From Phaeoceros laevis (Eukaryota > Anthocerotophyta > Anthocerotopsida > Notothyladales): 21,525 nucleotides of DNA. A model generated the notes under the pieces. That model searched no databases and was not told the origin of the DNA. It was given only the letters and a program-made list of their open reading frames with translations. Positions within the stretch are counted from its first letter, which is position 1. Each line of letters starts with the position of its first letter. Made by a program: the position numbers and the translations under genes. Positions 8,958 to 17,662 of the stretch are shown piece after piece. The stretch spans positions 1 to 21,525 of the forward strand of contig JBNGIQ010001688.1 of assembly GCA_049999765.1 (NCBI GenBank), read 5' to 3'.

Positions 8958-9105
8958 ACCTCTCCTGGTCTGCTCTATAGTCCAAGTTCGGCGGGTGGAA
9001 TGCTTTGTATGAGCGAGAAGTCTTTTCCAGTGGCAGTCTTCCAGTGACGGCCGAGCCAATCTTCTCAGTAACTGCATCCCCGTGACTTTTTCGTAGCACG
9101 AGCAT
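8958..9105 (-). CDS. candidate 5' exon of PPR gene A
   Basis: A minus-strand frame begins at ATG 9105, preceded in frame by a stop (TAG) just upstream. It encodes 49 residues, starting MLVLRKSHGDAVTEK and ending LDYRADQER, with nine Lys/Arg and many Ser/Thr, moderately like an organelle presequence. A donor GT-GTAAGC follows at 8957. The acceptor at 8838 is very good: CTAAAG about 30 bases upstream, a nine-T run, then ACCATGTGCAG. Removing the 120-nt intron (8838-8957) keeps the frame exactly (one overhanging T plus GG) and gives the junction ERWWHGMCRLEAG. This aligns residue for residue with RWPRGGLYAAAG at the same place in gene C, sharing R, W, G, A and G. The spliced protein would be 677 aa. 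There is no transcript evidence; the support is splice signals, phase and paralogue alignment. Confidence 0.5.
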
Positions 9106-9384
9106 CACGGATTTGAATGGCAATAGCTAGTGAAACGTTGGTCTGCTTATTATTCGCTTGCTACTCTGCTACCAATTCCGCACTCTTGCACAATTGCGAT
9201 GTAGCATGGTAGAGTTCCCAGTCCTGGTAGCAGGGCAGAATTATGGTCACGACGCGACAGCTCGTGTGTCCCTAATGGGCTGGTGGCTGCCAGCCTATTG
9301 TAATTCGATGCTGGGCTAGCTACTGCGTTGACTGCTCGTGTGCCCGAGCTCAGCGGTTTGTGACAAGGAAAATTTCATCTGAGA
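9106..9384. promoter_or_regulatory. shared divergent promoter region of PPR genes A and B
   Basis: Genes A (minus) and B (plus) are head to head. If the candidate exon of A is real, only 279 bases separate the two start codons, and both promoters and leaders must fit here. If it is not, the gap is 558 bases (8827-9384). I see no clear TATA box on either strand, as is common for weakly expressed PPR genes. A near-repeat of CTACTCTGCTACCA (9160) and CTATTCTGCTACCA (8895) is present but of unknown meaning. Confidence 0.35.
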
Positions 9385-12300
9385 ATGGCGGGTTTGGGGC
9401 CCTCAGGCAACTTGCAACACAAGTGTGGTGTGGAAAAGGCCACCCAGATTTTGAAAAGGAAGACAAGACTGCAACAGTTCCAATGGCAACGGTTTTTCCT
9501 AGATCCTACACAATGGTGGCTCCTCAATCCTTTGTTGGTGCACTCTGGAGCGAAGAGCCCTCCTGAATCTGTACCCATCTCAGTTCAAGGTGGCAGGTTT
9601 CCAGAGCATGATGGCAGCTTAGAGGTTAGAATGTGCTTGAAACTCTGTGCGGATGGACGGATAAATGAAGCAGTTGATGCGTTGATTCTCCTGGTGCAGC
9701 AAGGATGCTACGTACCCAACAATCTTTTCTATCGTGTCCTCAAGAGGTGCATCGCACAGAAGGACCTGGTTTTGGGCAGACGCGTGCATGATCTCACTAT
9801 CAAAAGTGGCTATGAGGGAGACGCTTTCTTGGCCACCCATCTCATCGGTCTGTATGCTTCACATGGGAAAGTGGCGGAAGCAATGCGAGTCTTTGGCACG
9901 GTCTACACCCCAGACGCCTATAACTGGGCTACCATCATATTGGCCTATGCTAGGCATGGAGAGCCTAAGCAGGCTATACTTCTGTATCAACAAATGCGAG
10001 AGACAAACGTCAAGCCGGACAACCACATATTCATAGCAGTTCTCAAAGCTTGTGCAACTGCTGGAGATTTAGCTGCCGGCAAGGATGTCCATGCCCATGT
10101 GCTTGCCAGTGCACGAAAGCCAGACATGTTCGTCCAGAACTCCCTGGTTGATATGTATGCAAAGTGTGGCAGCCTGGTGGATGCTCGAGCACTTTTCGAT
10201 GGGCTTTCCCACAAAGATGTGGTGACGTGGACTGCCATGATCGCAGGTTATGCACAACATGGGATGGGTAAGGAAGCTCTTAGTCTGTACACTAGTATGC
10301 AACAAGAAGGTATCACTTTCGCAGATTCTGTGACACTTGTATGCCTGCTGCAGGCATGTGCAACTGTGGGCAAGGTAGCTGTGCGTCAGGGAAAGCAGCT
10401 CCATGCACAGGTTGAACAACGAGGACTGCAACATGATGTCGTTGTAGCTAGCAGCTTGGTGAACATGTATGCTAAGTGCAGTCTCATAGAGGATGCTCGC
10501 AGAGTGTTCGACAACCTTTCTCACAGAACTGTAGTGACTTGGAATGTCATGATCACAGGTTATGTTCAGCAGGGGATGGGTCACGAAGCCCTTAGTCTTT
10601 ACAGTAATATGCAACGAGAAGGCACTACACAACCCAATTCTTCCACGTTTTCAAGCCTGTTGCAGGCATGTGCAATTGTCGGTGAGGTGGCTCTGCATCA
10701 GGGAAAGCAGCTCCATGCACTGATTCAAGAAAGAGGACTGGAAGATGATGTGGTTGTAGGCGGCAGCTTGGTGAACATGTATGCAAAGTGCAGTATGGTG
10801 AAGGATGCTCGTAGAGTATTTGACACACTTCCTCACAGAAATGAGGTGACATGGACTGCTATGATTGCACTTTACGCCCAGCAAGGAATGGGTCAGGAAG
10901 CCCTTAGTCTTTACAGTAGCATGCAACAAGATGGGATAGCTCCACCCAATTCTGTCACGTATGTTTGCCTGCTGCAGGCATGTGCAACTCTAGGTGAAGC
11001 AGCTCTGCATCAGGGAAAGCAGATCCATGCACAGGTCGAAGAACAGGGACTGCAAGATGTAGTCCTAGGCGGCAGCTTGGTGAACATGTATGTCAATTGT
11101 GGTATTATCGAGGATGCTCGCAGAGCATTTGACAGGCTTCCTCACAAAAATGTGGTGACCTGCAATGTGATGCTTGGAGGTTATGTCCAGCAAGGGATGG
11201 GTGGGGAAGCCCTTCGTCTGTACAGAAGTATTGAACAAGAAGGCATCTTTTCACCCAATTCTTCCACATTTGTATTCCTGTTACAGGCATGTGCAAGTGT
11301 GGGTGAAGTAGGCCTGCATCAGGGAAAGCAGCTGCATGCACAAATTGAAGAAGTAGGACTGCAACATGATGTTGTTGTAGGTGGCAGCTTGGTGAATATG
11401 TATGTCAAGTGCGGTTGCATAGAGGATGCTCACAGAACGTTTGACAGGCTGGCTCTCAGAAATGTGGTGGCATGGAATGCTATCATTGGCGGTTATGCGC
11501 AGCAGGGGATGGGTCAGGGAGCCCTTACACTGTATAGTAGTATGCAACAAGAAGGCATCACCCAACCCGATGCTGTCACATTTGTGTGCCTTCTCCAGGC
11601 ATGCGCAAGTATGGGTGAAGTAGCTCTGCACTGCGGAAAGCAGCTCCATACACAGGTTGAAGAACGAGGACTGCAAGATGATGTGGTTGTAGGAGGGAGC
11701 TTGGTGAATATGTTTGCCAAGTGCGGTAACCTAGTGGATGCTCGCGAAGTGTTTGACAGGCTTCCTCACAAGAATGTGGTGGCATGGAATGCGATGCTTG
11801 CAGGTTATGCCCAACAGGGGATGGGTCAAGAAGCCATCGCACTTTACAGTTGTATGCAGCAAGAAGGCATCACTCCTCCGGATTCGGTCACATTTGTGTC
11901 TGTGCTACAGGCATGTGCAGCAGGAGCAGCTCTGGTTCATGGGAAGCAGCTCCATGCACAAATTCAAGAACGAGGACTGCAAGCTGATGTGGCTGTCGGC
12001 ACTGGCTTGGTAAACATGTATTCGAAGTGTGGGAGCATGTTGGCTTCACAGGAGGTGTTTGATACCTTGCCCGAAAGACATGTAGAGGCGTGGACTGCTC
12101 TGATCACAGGATATGCCTGCCAAGGAGACAGCAGCGTCGTGTTTGACTTGCTTGAGAGGATGAAGCAGGATGGTGTCCAGCCAAATAGCATCACGTTTCT
12201 TAGTGTGCTGGCAGCATGTAGCCATGGGGGTTTAGTGGACCAAGGCCGAAAGTACTTCAACGATATGAAGAACGATTATGGCCTCTGTCCAACCATCAAG

Positions 12301-12663
12301 CACTACACATGCATGATGGATCTCCTGGGCCGTGCAGGTCATCTGGAAGAAGCATTAGAGATGGCGACGACCATGCCCTTGCCACCCAATGATGCAGTGT
12401 GGCTCACTCTGTTAGGAGCTTGCCGAAAGTGGAATAATGTTGAGATCGGAAGACAGGCTTTTGAGTTCGTGGTGAGTCTGGATGAAACAGTTGCCTCATC
12501 CTATGTTCTGATGGCTAGCATTTATGCGGATGCTCAGATGTGGGAGGATGCTAAAGAGATCGAGGGAAGGAGAGTAAACTCCAAGGCCTGGAAGCAGCCA
12601 GGCCACAGCTGGTGGACTGACATGGGCGGAGTCATGCACACATTTGCAATTGGGGACAAATAG
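9385..12663 (+). CDS. PPR gene B: giant PLS-class PPR protein ending at the E2 motif
   Basis: A single open frame of 1092 aa from ATG 9385 to TAG 12661-12663. Residues 1-about 80 are rich in Lys, Arg, Gln and Trp with few acidic residues and probably target an organelle. Eight P-L-S triplets follow, marked by S motifs from HLIGLYASHGKVAEAMRVF through LVNMYSKCGSMLASQEVF, then P2-L2-S2 (MMDLLGRAGHLEEALEM) and E1/E2. The protein stops right after SWWTDMGGVMHTFAIGDK (1075-1092), where related proteins continue with HPE and then E+ or DYW. The predicted role is sequence-specific organelle RNA binding, with a trans-acting deaminase if it is an editing factor. The middle repeats are near-copies at about 312-bp spacing (separate entry). 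In four successive S motifs the RNA-selecting fifth residue is Gly (VVVGGSLVNMY or VVLGGSLVNMY), outside the usual Asn/Thr/Ser. It is the most divergent of the three PPR genes. Confidence 0.94.
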   Translation: MAGLGPSGNLQHKCGVEKATQILKRKTRLQQFQWQRFFLDPTQWWLLNPLLVHSGAKSPPESVPISVQGGRFPEHDGSLEVRMCLKLCADGRINEAVDALILLVQQGCYVPNNLFYRVLKRCIAQKDLVLGRRVHDLTIKSGYEGDAFLATHLIGLYASHGKVAEAMRVFGTVYTPDAYNWATIILAYARHGEPKQAILLYQQMRETNVKPDNHIFIAVLKACATAGDLAAGKDVHAHVLASARKPDMFVQNSLVDMYAKCGSLVDARALFDGLSHKDVVTWTAMIAGYAQHGMGKEALSLYTSMQQEGITFADSVTLVCLLQACATVGKVAVRQGKQLHAQVEQRGLQHDVVVASSLVNMYAKCSLIEDARRVFDNLSHRTVVTWNVMITGYVQQGMGHEALSLYSNMQREGTTQPNSSTFSSLLQACAIVGEVALHQGKQLHALIQERGLEDDVVVGGSLVNMYAKCSMVKDARRVFDTLPHRNEVTWTAMIALYAQQGMGQEALSLYSSMQQDGIAPPNSVTYVCLLQACATLGEAALHQGKQIHAQVEEQGLQDVVLGGSLVNMYVNCGIIEDARRAFDRLPHKNVVTCNVMLGGYVQQGMGGEALRLYRSIEQEGIFSPNSSTFVFLLQACASVGEVGLHQGKQLHAQIEEVGLQHDVVVGGSLVNMYVKCGCIEDAHRTFDRLALRNVVAWNAIIGGYAQQGMGQGALTLYSSMQQEGITQPDAVTFVCLLQACASMGEVALHCGKQLHTQVEERGLQDDVVVGGSLVNMFAKCGNLVDAREVFDRLPHKNVVAWNAMLAGYAQQGMGQEAIALYSCMQQEGITPPDSVTFVSVLQACAAGAALVHGKQLHAQIQERGLQADVAVGTGLVNMYSKCGSMLASQEVFDTLPERHVEAWTALITGYACQGDSSVVFDLLERMKQDGVQPNSITFLSVLAACSHGGLVDQGRKYFNDMKNDYGLCPTIKHYTCMMDLLGRAGHLEEALEMATTMPLPPNDAVWLTLLGACRKWNNVEIGRQAFEFVVSLDETVASSYVLMASIYADAQMWEDAKEIEGRRVNSKAWKQPGHSWWTDMGGVMHTFAIGDK
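10150..12040 (+). repeat. tandem 312-bp P-L-S repeat array inside PPR gene B
   Basis: The S-motif signature AGCTTGGTGAA(C/T)ATGT recurs near 10450, 10762, 11071, 11383 and 11695, spacings of 312, 309, 312 and 312 bases (104 or 103 codons). Around it, whole units repeat, including CAGGGAAAGCAG in the L motif and GTATGCAACAAGA-type sequence in the P motif. Spacing and base-level similarity show internal tandem duplication of a complete P-L-S triplet. This is a likely site of unequal exchange, allele length variation and assembly collapse. Confidence 0.85.
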
Positions 12664-13791
12664 CATGAGAATCTATCCCTGACAACACCCGTGGATTGTA
12701 GCACCTGAAGGACTTGCGTTCATTTATGTCATCTACAATTTCAAAAACAAGGCAAGAAGTGTTTCTGGCGAAGTGCTGCTGACTGCAAATTTGTCCTATG
12801 TGGCAGAAGTTTTGGCATCTGGCCGTCATTTCTTCTTGCTAAGGAGCCTTGCACAGGAATCGTCAAGTGTGTTCACTGAGTGCTGTTTACTTCTCCTTCA
12901 GGGTCGACTGGATCTGTTCTATTCACAAAGTAATTCTTCTGCCAAGGTACGCCCCAACCAGCTACCGTATGTTTTGCAAAAATTTTGGACATGAAGGGAT
13001 TCTTGGTTTCCAGCAGGGGATTGCCACCAAGAGCGACACACCAATCTAGCTCTCCAGCATGCTCACACAGTTCATCTTCTCGCTCAGACAACGGCTGAAG
13101 CATATTATAACATGTGAGTTTGTGACCACGTTCCTACACAAGGCACCCACCCTCTCACCTTGCTTCCCCACAACCATGTGTTTCAGCTTCTTGCTCCTTT
13201 GGATGCCTGCCATTGCAGGTTTCTTGCTAGCTCCTCCATTTCTCCATCTGGCCACCTGTCAGGACCTTACTATATACTTGCCATGAAGAAGAACCTGCAT
13301 CCTGCATGTCCATCCGGGACAAAAGTCTCGAAATACTATCACCCGCTGCATGTCCCCATCTTCTGCAACCGAACAATCAAACTGTCAACCCAACATCTCT
13401 GTGTCCATCTTGAACCCTAAACCCCAAAACCCTCGTCTAGGCGACCAGTCATACTAATAGAGTGCTTACCGTACAGTGAGCTTAATGCCATGCCCTGCCG
13501 CTATGGAATGGAAGCAGGGACGACCCTCATCCACCTGCTGCTGTCGGCTCTCGGCCATTCAAAAATCTAGCAGGACGTTAGGAAAAAGGTAGGATAATAG
13601 TCTACTTTTCACAAGAAACGTATGCGACCAGCACGGCAAGTTCTGAAAAGTGGTTGACCTTTACCACAAAGAATAGTTGGCTGCAGAACCTGTAAATGTG
13701 AGATATATTACAGCTCAGACAGTTGGATGCCCCTCGAGCTCCGCACAGTCAATAGCTTTGGGCGTTTCGCATGCTGAATGTGTCTAGCGTA
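12664..13791. other. convergent intergenic region between PPR genes B and C
   Basis: Genes B and C converge here, so it should contain both 3' ends. Reading through the B stop gives H directly after GDK but no further E+ or DYW similarity in any frame I followed. Open frames on both strands (for example 12773-12994 plus, 13046-13255 minus) look random. A telomere-type AACCCTAA lies at 13413-13420, followed by CCCCAAAACCC, an isolated short telo-box-like motif. I see no canonical AATAAA close to either stop codon. Confidence 0.5.
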
Positions 13792-16614
13792 TCATCCGCA
13801 ACCCATAATCAAATATTCGTTCGTACATTGCATTTTCACCGATAGATCTAGTAGGCTCGCATATATGAGTTGGCTCTCTGGAAGTTCTCTGCCGCCTACC
13901 ACAAAAGCACGGACATGCCCACTGAGATCGACCCACCAGCTTTGTCCAGGCTTCTTCCAAGCTCCCGCTCTCAGTCTCATCGTTTGGATCTGCTTTGCTT
14001 CTTCCTCCATATGCACAGCCGCATAGATGTTCCACATCAAGACATATGCTGCAGAGTCATTCTTGTCCAACTTCACAGCACATTCAAACGCCTCTCTTCC
14101 AAGCTCGACGTTGCTCCACTTTTGACAACAGCTTAACACGCTCCTCCATAACTCACCATCAGGTTGGACGGGCATTGCTTTCACCATCTCCATTGCCTTG
14201 TCCACTAGGCCCGCACGGCCGAGGAGATCCACCATGGCTGTATAATGCTCAATTGTTGGAGTTATGCCATAGTCTCTGCCCATAGCCTCAAAGTACTTCT
14301 GGCCCTGATCTACTAATCCCGCGTGACTGCAAACTGTGAGCACACTAAGGAGTACGATGCCCCCAGGTTGGATGCCTTCCTTCCTCATCCTGTGGAACAG
14401 ATCAAAGACACGTTCACTGTCTCCTTGGCGGGCATACCCTGCAATCAATGCGCTCCATGTCACACTGTCTCTTGTGACCAAATCATCAAACACTTGTTGT
14501 GCATCAATCATGCTCCCACATTTTCCATACATATCAATGAGAGTACTTGCTACAGCTAAGTCAGTCTTGTCAAGTCCATCTTTTGAGACTTGCGCATGGA
14601 TTTCCTTCCCCTTCTCCAATGTCATCACACTACCACAAGCTTGAAGGAGGCATAGAAATGTAACAGCATTAGCCTGAGTCGTGCTGTCTTGTTTCATATT
14701 CTCATAAAGCACGAGTGCTTCTTGAGGAAGCCCATTTTCAGCACATCCTGCAATCATGGCATTCCACGTAACTACATTTTTGCTCAGCAAATTGTCAAAC
14801 ACTAGGCGTGCATCCTCTAAGCTGCTGCACCTCGAATACATGCCCACCAAGCTGCTGCCAATGACAACATCGGCTTCCAGTCCTCTTTCACTGATTTGTT
14901 CATGAAGCTGCTTTCCCTGAGACAGGGCACGGATGCTGCCACATGCCTGCAGAAGGCACACGAATGTTACATGATTCGGCGAGCTGATGGTTTCCTGCAT
15001 TCTAGCATAGAGACTTATTGCTGCTTGACCGAGTCCTTGCTGACTATAACCTGCAAGCATCGTATTCCATGTCACCACATCCCTGATGATCATATTGTCA
15101 AACACTTCACGTGCATCCTCCAAGCTTCCACATTTTGAGTACATGTCAATAAGTGCGTTTCCTAGAGCTACATTGGCTGCTTCTAATCCACTTCTAGAGA
15201 TTTGAGCATGTACTTCTTTTCCCTTCTCCAGTCCAGCTATAAAGCCGCAAGCTTGCAGAAGACAGACAAATGTAACATCATCAGCTAGATTGATGCCTTC
15301 TTGTTGCATGCTTCCATGAAGACTGAGGGCTTCTTCACAGAGCCCATGATGAGCATATCCTGCAATCATCGCTGTCCATGTTACTACATTTTTTCTTGGC
15401 AAACAGTCAAAGACTTTGCGTGCATCTTCCAAGCTCCCGCACTTGGCATACATGTCCACAAGGCATGTGCCAATGACCACGTCAGCGTCCTGCCCTGTCT
15501 TTTGGATGCGTGAATGAAGCTGCTTTCCCTGATGCAGAGCTCCAACACTGGCACAAGCCTGTAAAAGGGACACAAAGGTTATATGGTTTGCTTCATTGAT
15601 GTCCTCCTGCTGCATACATGCATACAGAGTCAGAGCTTCTTGACCAAGTCCATGTCGGGCATATCCTGAAATCAATGCATTCCATGTAACTATGCCTCTA
15701 CTTGGCAAACGGTCGAACACTCTGCGAGCATCCTCCAAACTCCCACATTTTGAGTACATGTCAACTAGCGCGTTTGCAAGAAATAAGTTGGAAGTCTCAA
15801 GCCCATTTTTGGAGATTTGAGCGTGTATTTCCTTGCCTTTCTCAAGTCTTGCCACACTACCACAAGCCTGCAGAAGGCAAACGAACGTGACAGCATCAGC
15901 TGGAGTAACGCCCTCCCATTGCATGCTTGCATACAGATCAAGGGCTTCTTGACCAAGCCCATGCTGAACATATGCTGCAATCATAGCAGTCCACGTCACC
16001 ACATCTTTCTTTGCCAGATTGTCAAATTCTCTGCGTGCATCCCCCAAGCTGCCACATTTTGAGTACATGTCCACCAAACAGGTGCCAATCAGCACATTGC
16101 CATTGCATGTAGTCTCCAAAACATCGGCATGAACCTCCCTGCCAGAAGACAAATCCTCTGCATTTGCACACGCTTTCAGAACTGCCATGAAGATATGGTT
16201 GTCTGGCTTCACAGCGGACTTTCGCATCTGTCGGTACAGTTCTATGGCTTGACTAGGTTGTCCATGTCGTGCATATCCGGAAATGATAGAGGCCCACATA
16301 TGGCGGCTTGGTGCAGAGACTTTGGTGAAGACCTTGATTGCTTCCTCCAATTTCCCATGAGAAGTGTACATACAAATGATATGGTTGGCCAGAAATGCGT
16401 TTGAGTCATACCCATTCTTGGAAGCCAGTTCATGGACACGAGTGCCTAGAACCAGGTCCTTTTGTGCAATACACCTCTTCAGGACACTATAAAAGACAGA
16501 ATTGTCAAAACAAGATCCTCGATGCACCAAGAGGTCCAACGCATCTATAGCCTCCTTGAGCCCGCAATGCCCGGCGGCAGCGTACAGGCCACCTCGCGGC
16601 CAGCGCGGCCCCAT
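13792..16614 (-). CDS. PPR gene C: PLS-class PPR protein with divergent E2 tail, no DYW domain
   Basis: The minus-strand frame is open from 16749 to the TGA at 13792. Its upstream limit is GTG just after a TAA, so the first in-frame ATG (16614) is taken as the start, giving about 940 aa beginning MGPRWPRGGLYAAAGHCG. Without an upstream exon this leaves no obvious targeting peptide. Seven P-L-S triplets are visible by their S motifs, from IICMYTSHGKLEEAIKVF to LIDMYGKCGSMIDAQQVF, then P2-L2-S2 (MVDLLGRAGLVDKAMEM) and E1/E2. The tail SWWVDLSGHVRAFVVGGREL, then LIYASLLDLSVKM, resembles E2 but degrades into NEYLIMGCG, so E+ and DYW are absent. It is the nearest relative of gene A. The role is inferred as organelle RNA binding, probably editing, needing a deaminase in trans. 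The loss of GDK (here GGR) may signal relaxed selection on the tail. Confidence 0.92.
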   Translation of the reverse strand: MGPRWPRGGLYAAAGHCGLKEAIDALDLLVHRGSCFDNSVFYSVLKRCIAQKDLVLGTRVHELASKNGYDSNAFLANHIICMYTSHGKLEEAIKVFTKVSAPSRHMWASIISGYARHGQPSQAIELYRQMRKSAVKPDNHIFMAVLKACANAEDLSSGREVHADVLETTCNGNVLIGTCLVDMYSKCGSLGDARREFDNLAKKDVVTWTAMIAAYVQHGLGQEALDLYASMQWEGVTPADAVTFVCLLQACGSVARLEKGKEIHAQISKNGLETSNLFLANALVDMYSKCGSLEDARRVFDRLPSRGIVTWNALISGYARHGLGQEALTLYACMQQEDINEANHITFVSLLQACASVGALHQGKQLHSRIQKTGQDADVVIGTCLVDMYAKCGSLEDARKVFDCLPRKNVVTWTAMIAGYAHHGLCEEALSLHGSMQQEGINLADDVTFVCLLQACGFIAGLEKGKEVHAQISRSGLEAANVALGNALIDMYSKCGSLEDAREVFDNMIIRDVVTWNTMLAGYSQQGLGQAAISLYARMQETISSPNHVTFVCLLQACGSIRALSQGKQLHEQISERGLEADVVIGSSLVGMYSRCSSLEDARLVFDNLLSKNVVTWNAMIAGCAENGLPQEALVLYENMKQDSTTQANAVTFLCLLQACGSVMTLEKGKEIHAQVSKDGLDKTDLAVASTLIDMYGKCGSMIDAQQVFDDLVTRDSVTWSALIAGYARQGDSERVFDLFHRMRKEGIQPGGIVLLSVLTVCSHAGLVDQGQKYFEAMGRDYGITPTIEHYTAMVDLLGRAGLVDKAMEMVKAMPVQPDGELWRSVLSCCQKWSNVELGREAFECAVKLDKNDSAAYVLMWNIYAAVHMEEEAKQIQTMRLRAGAWKKPGQSWWVDLSGHVRAFVVGGRELPESQLIYASLLDLSVKMQCTNEYLIMGCG

Positions 16615-16756
16615 CGCCGACCCTTCAAACCGTGACGGCTTATCGTTGACGCCACTTGCTTTGAATTTTTCATCTGCCTGACGACAAAATTCTACAAAGG
16701 TTTTGCAATCAAATTGGTAATAGGAGAGTTTGAGTTGGCGAAGTTCCACAACTTAC

Positions 16757-16778
16757 CCCACCGCTGGAGTTCTGTCAT
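16757..16778 (-). CDS. speculative mini 5' exon of PPR gene C
   Basis: An ATG at 16778 on the minus strand opens MTELQRW plus one base and ends at a strong donor, GG-GTAAGT (intron from 16756). Joining to an acceptor CCTTTGTAG (ending 16692) restores the frame as MTELQRWEFCRQADEKF and continues into gene C. The intron would be only 65 nt and its pyrimidine tract is poor. The next acceptor (TCGTCAG, ending 16678) would give a stop. Offered only because gene C otherwise lacks an N-terminal extension. Confidence 0.2.
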
Positions 16779-16780
16779 TC

Positions 16781-16949
16781 AATCAGAGGCAACAGCTGCA
16801 TTCCCAGTCCAAGGAAAACGCACTAGAAGGTAATTTGGTTGTTGGCAACTCCCTGGACAGATATGCCAGGTATGGCAGCTTGGTGGAAGGGGCGTAAGGA
16901 GTTCGACAAAATGCTTGGAAGAGATGTGGCAATAGTGAAAACCCTTTTC
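16781..16949 (+). pseudogene. short PPR relic with frameshift
   Basis: Plus-strand translation from 16781 reads QQLHSQSKENALEGNLVVGN, then SLDRYARYGSLVEGA and a stop. The next frame continues the motif as RKEFDKMLGRDVAIVKT. Together this is the end of an L motif (QLHSQ) followed by an S motif (normally LVDMYAKCGSLVEARKEFDK...GRDV), broken by one extra base in the G run of GGAAGGGGCG. It lies just upstream of gene C on the opposite strand. It resembles the decayed plus-strand gene at the left edge (LHSGIVERG...EGNVVLGTCLVNM) more than gene C. It is too short and damaged to be functional. Confidence 0.8.
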
Positions 16950-17662
16950 AGATTGAACAAGGCAGGCACTAAAGCTGCATTGGAATGCAGGTCACAGTCA
17001 TAACCACATGAACTATAACCCTTCTCAGAAGAATCATTCATACAATGCAAGGCCGGATGTCAATAACCACATCGTTTAGCAGCTCCATTAGGAGCAGTAG
17101 GAGGTCGGGGTAACTTCCTCATGTGCTTTTGCGAAGGCACTGGGGGCTTCTGTGCAGGTAATACGGTACTAGACTAATACCTTCACCCAAGCTCAGAGCC
17201 TCAGAAAGGAAATCGTCCAAGGGCTGGCTAGGAGTCTGGGACATAGCAACTATTACTAGTGTCTTTACTAGAGAATCCTTTCAGTTCCCAATAAATGTGT
17301 AATGTACACATACAAAAGTTCCACCACGGCACAATCCACAATAGGCCAAGTACATAATTATTCCCGAAGACAGAAAACTGGACAAGAACGCCAGATGTCA
17401 CGGCATGCCTGCCCACACTAGAAGAACACTAGTCTAGTAGGCAGAAAACAGGGTGAAGGAATTTACCCTCGAGAGAGCTTCAACATCACCTAACCGAAAA
17501 AACTGTCTCATACAAGAATCTGCTTATGTTCAGGATTATTTATGATAGGGGATTCCATAGGAAGGACCTGAGACGCATATGTAAAGTCTGTTTACCCCAA
17601 ACCCGGTTTGGTATGGAGCAACATTCCAGAAACTCTATCAAAAGGCTCCAAAGCAGCAGGCA
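16950..17662. other. intergenic: 3' flank of the U-box gene
   Basis: No gene is recognisable. The stretch should hold the 3' untranslated region of the minus-strand U-box gene. An AATAAA on the plus strand at about 17290-17295 is followed by TGTGTAATGT, which would suit a plus-strand transcript, but none is evident. Fragments such as SLRKEIVQGLARSLG (plus, about 17200-17245) are faintly PPR-like but too weak to call. Confidence 0.45.

Noticed and set aside
12655-12900. Readthrough or U-to-C recoding of the gene B stop into a DYW domain
   Set aside because: Only the His right after the stop fits the family; further stops and no E+, HxE or CxxC motifs follow in any frame read.
13413-13432. Interstitial telomere repeat
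   Set aside because: Only one AACCCTAA followed by imperfect CCCCAAAACCC; too short to claim more than a telo-box-like motif.
16671-16756. Alternative gene C intron ending at TCGTCAG (16678)
   Set aside because: Splicing there puts the upstream ATG frame into an immediate stop, and the in-phase reading has no ATG.
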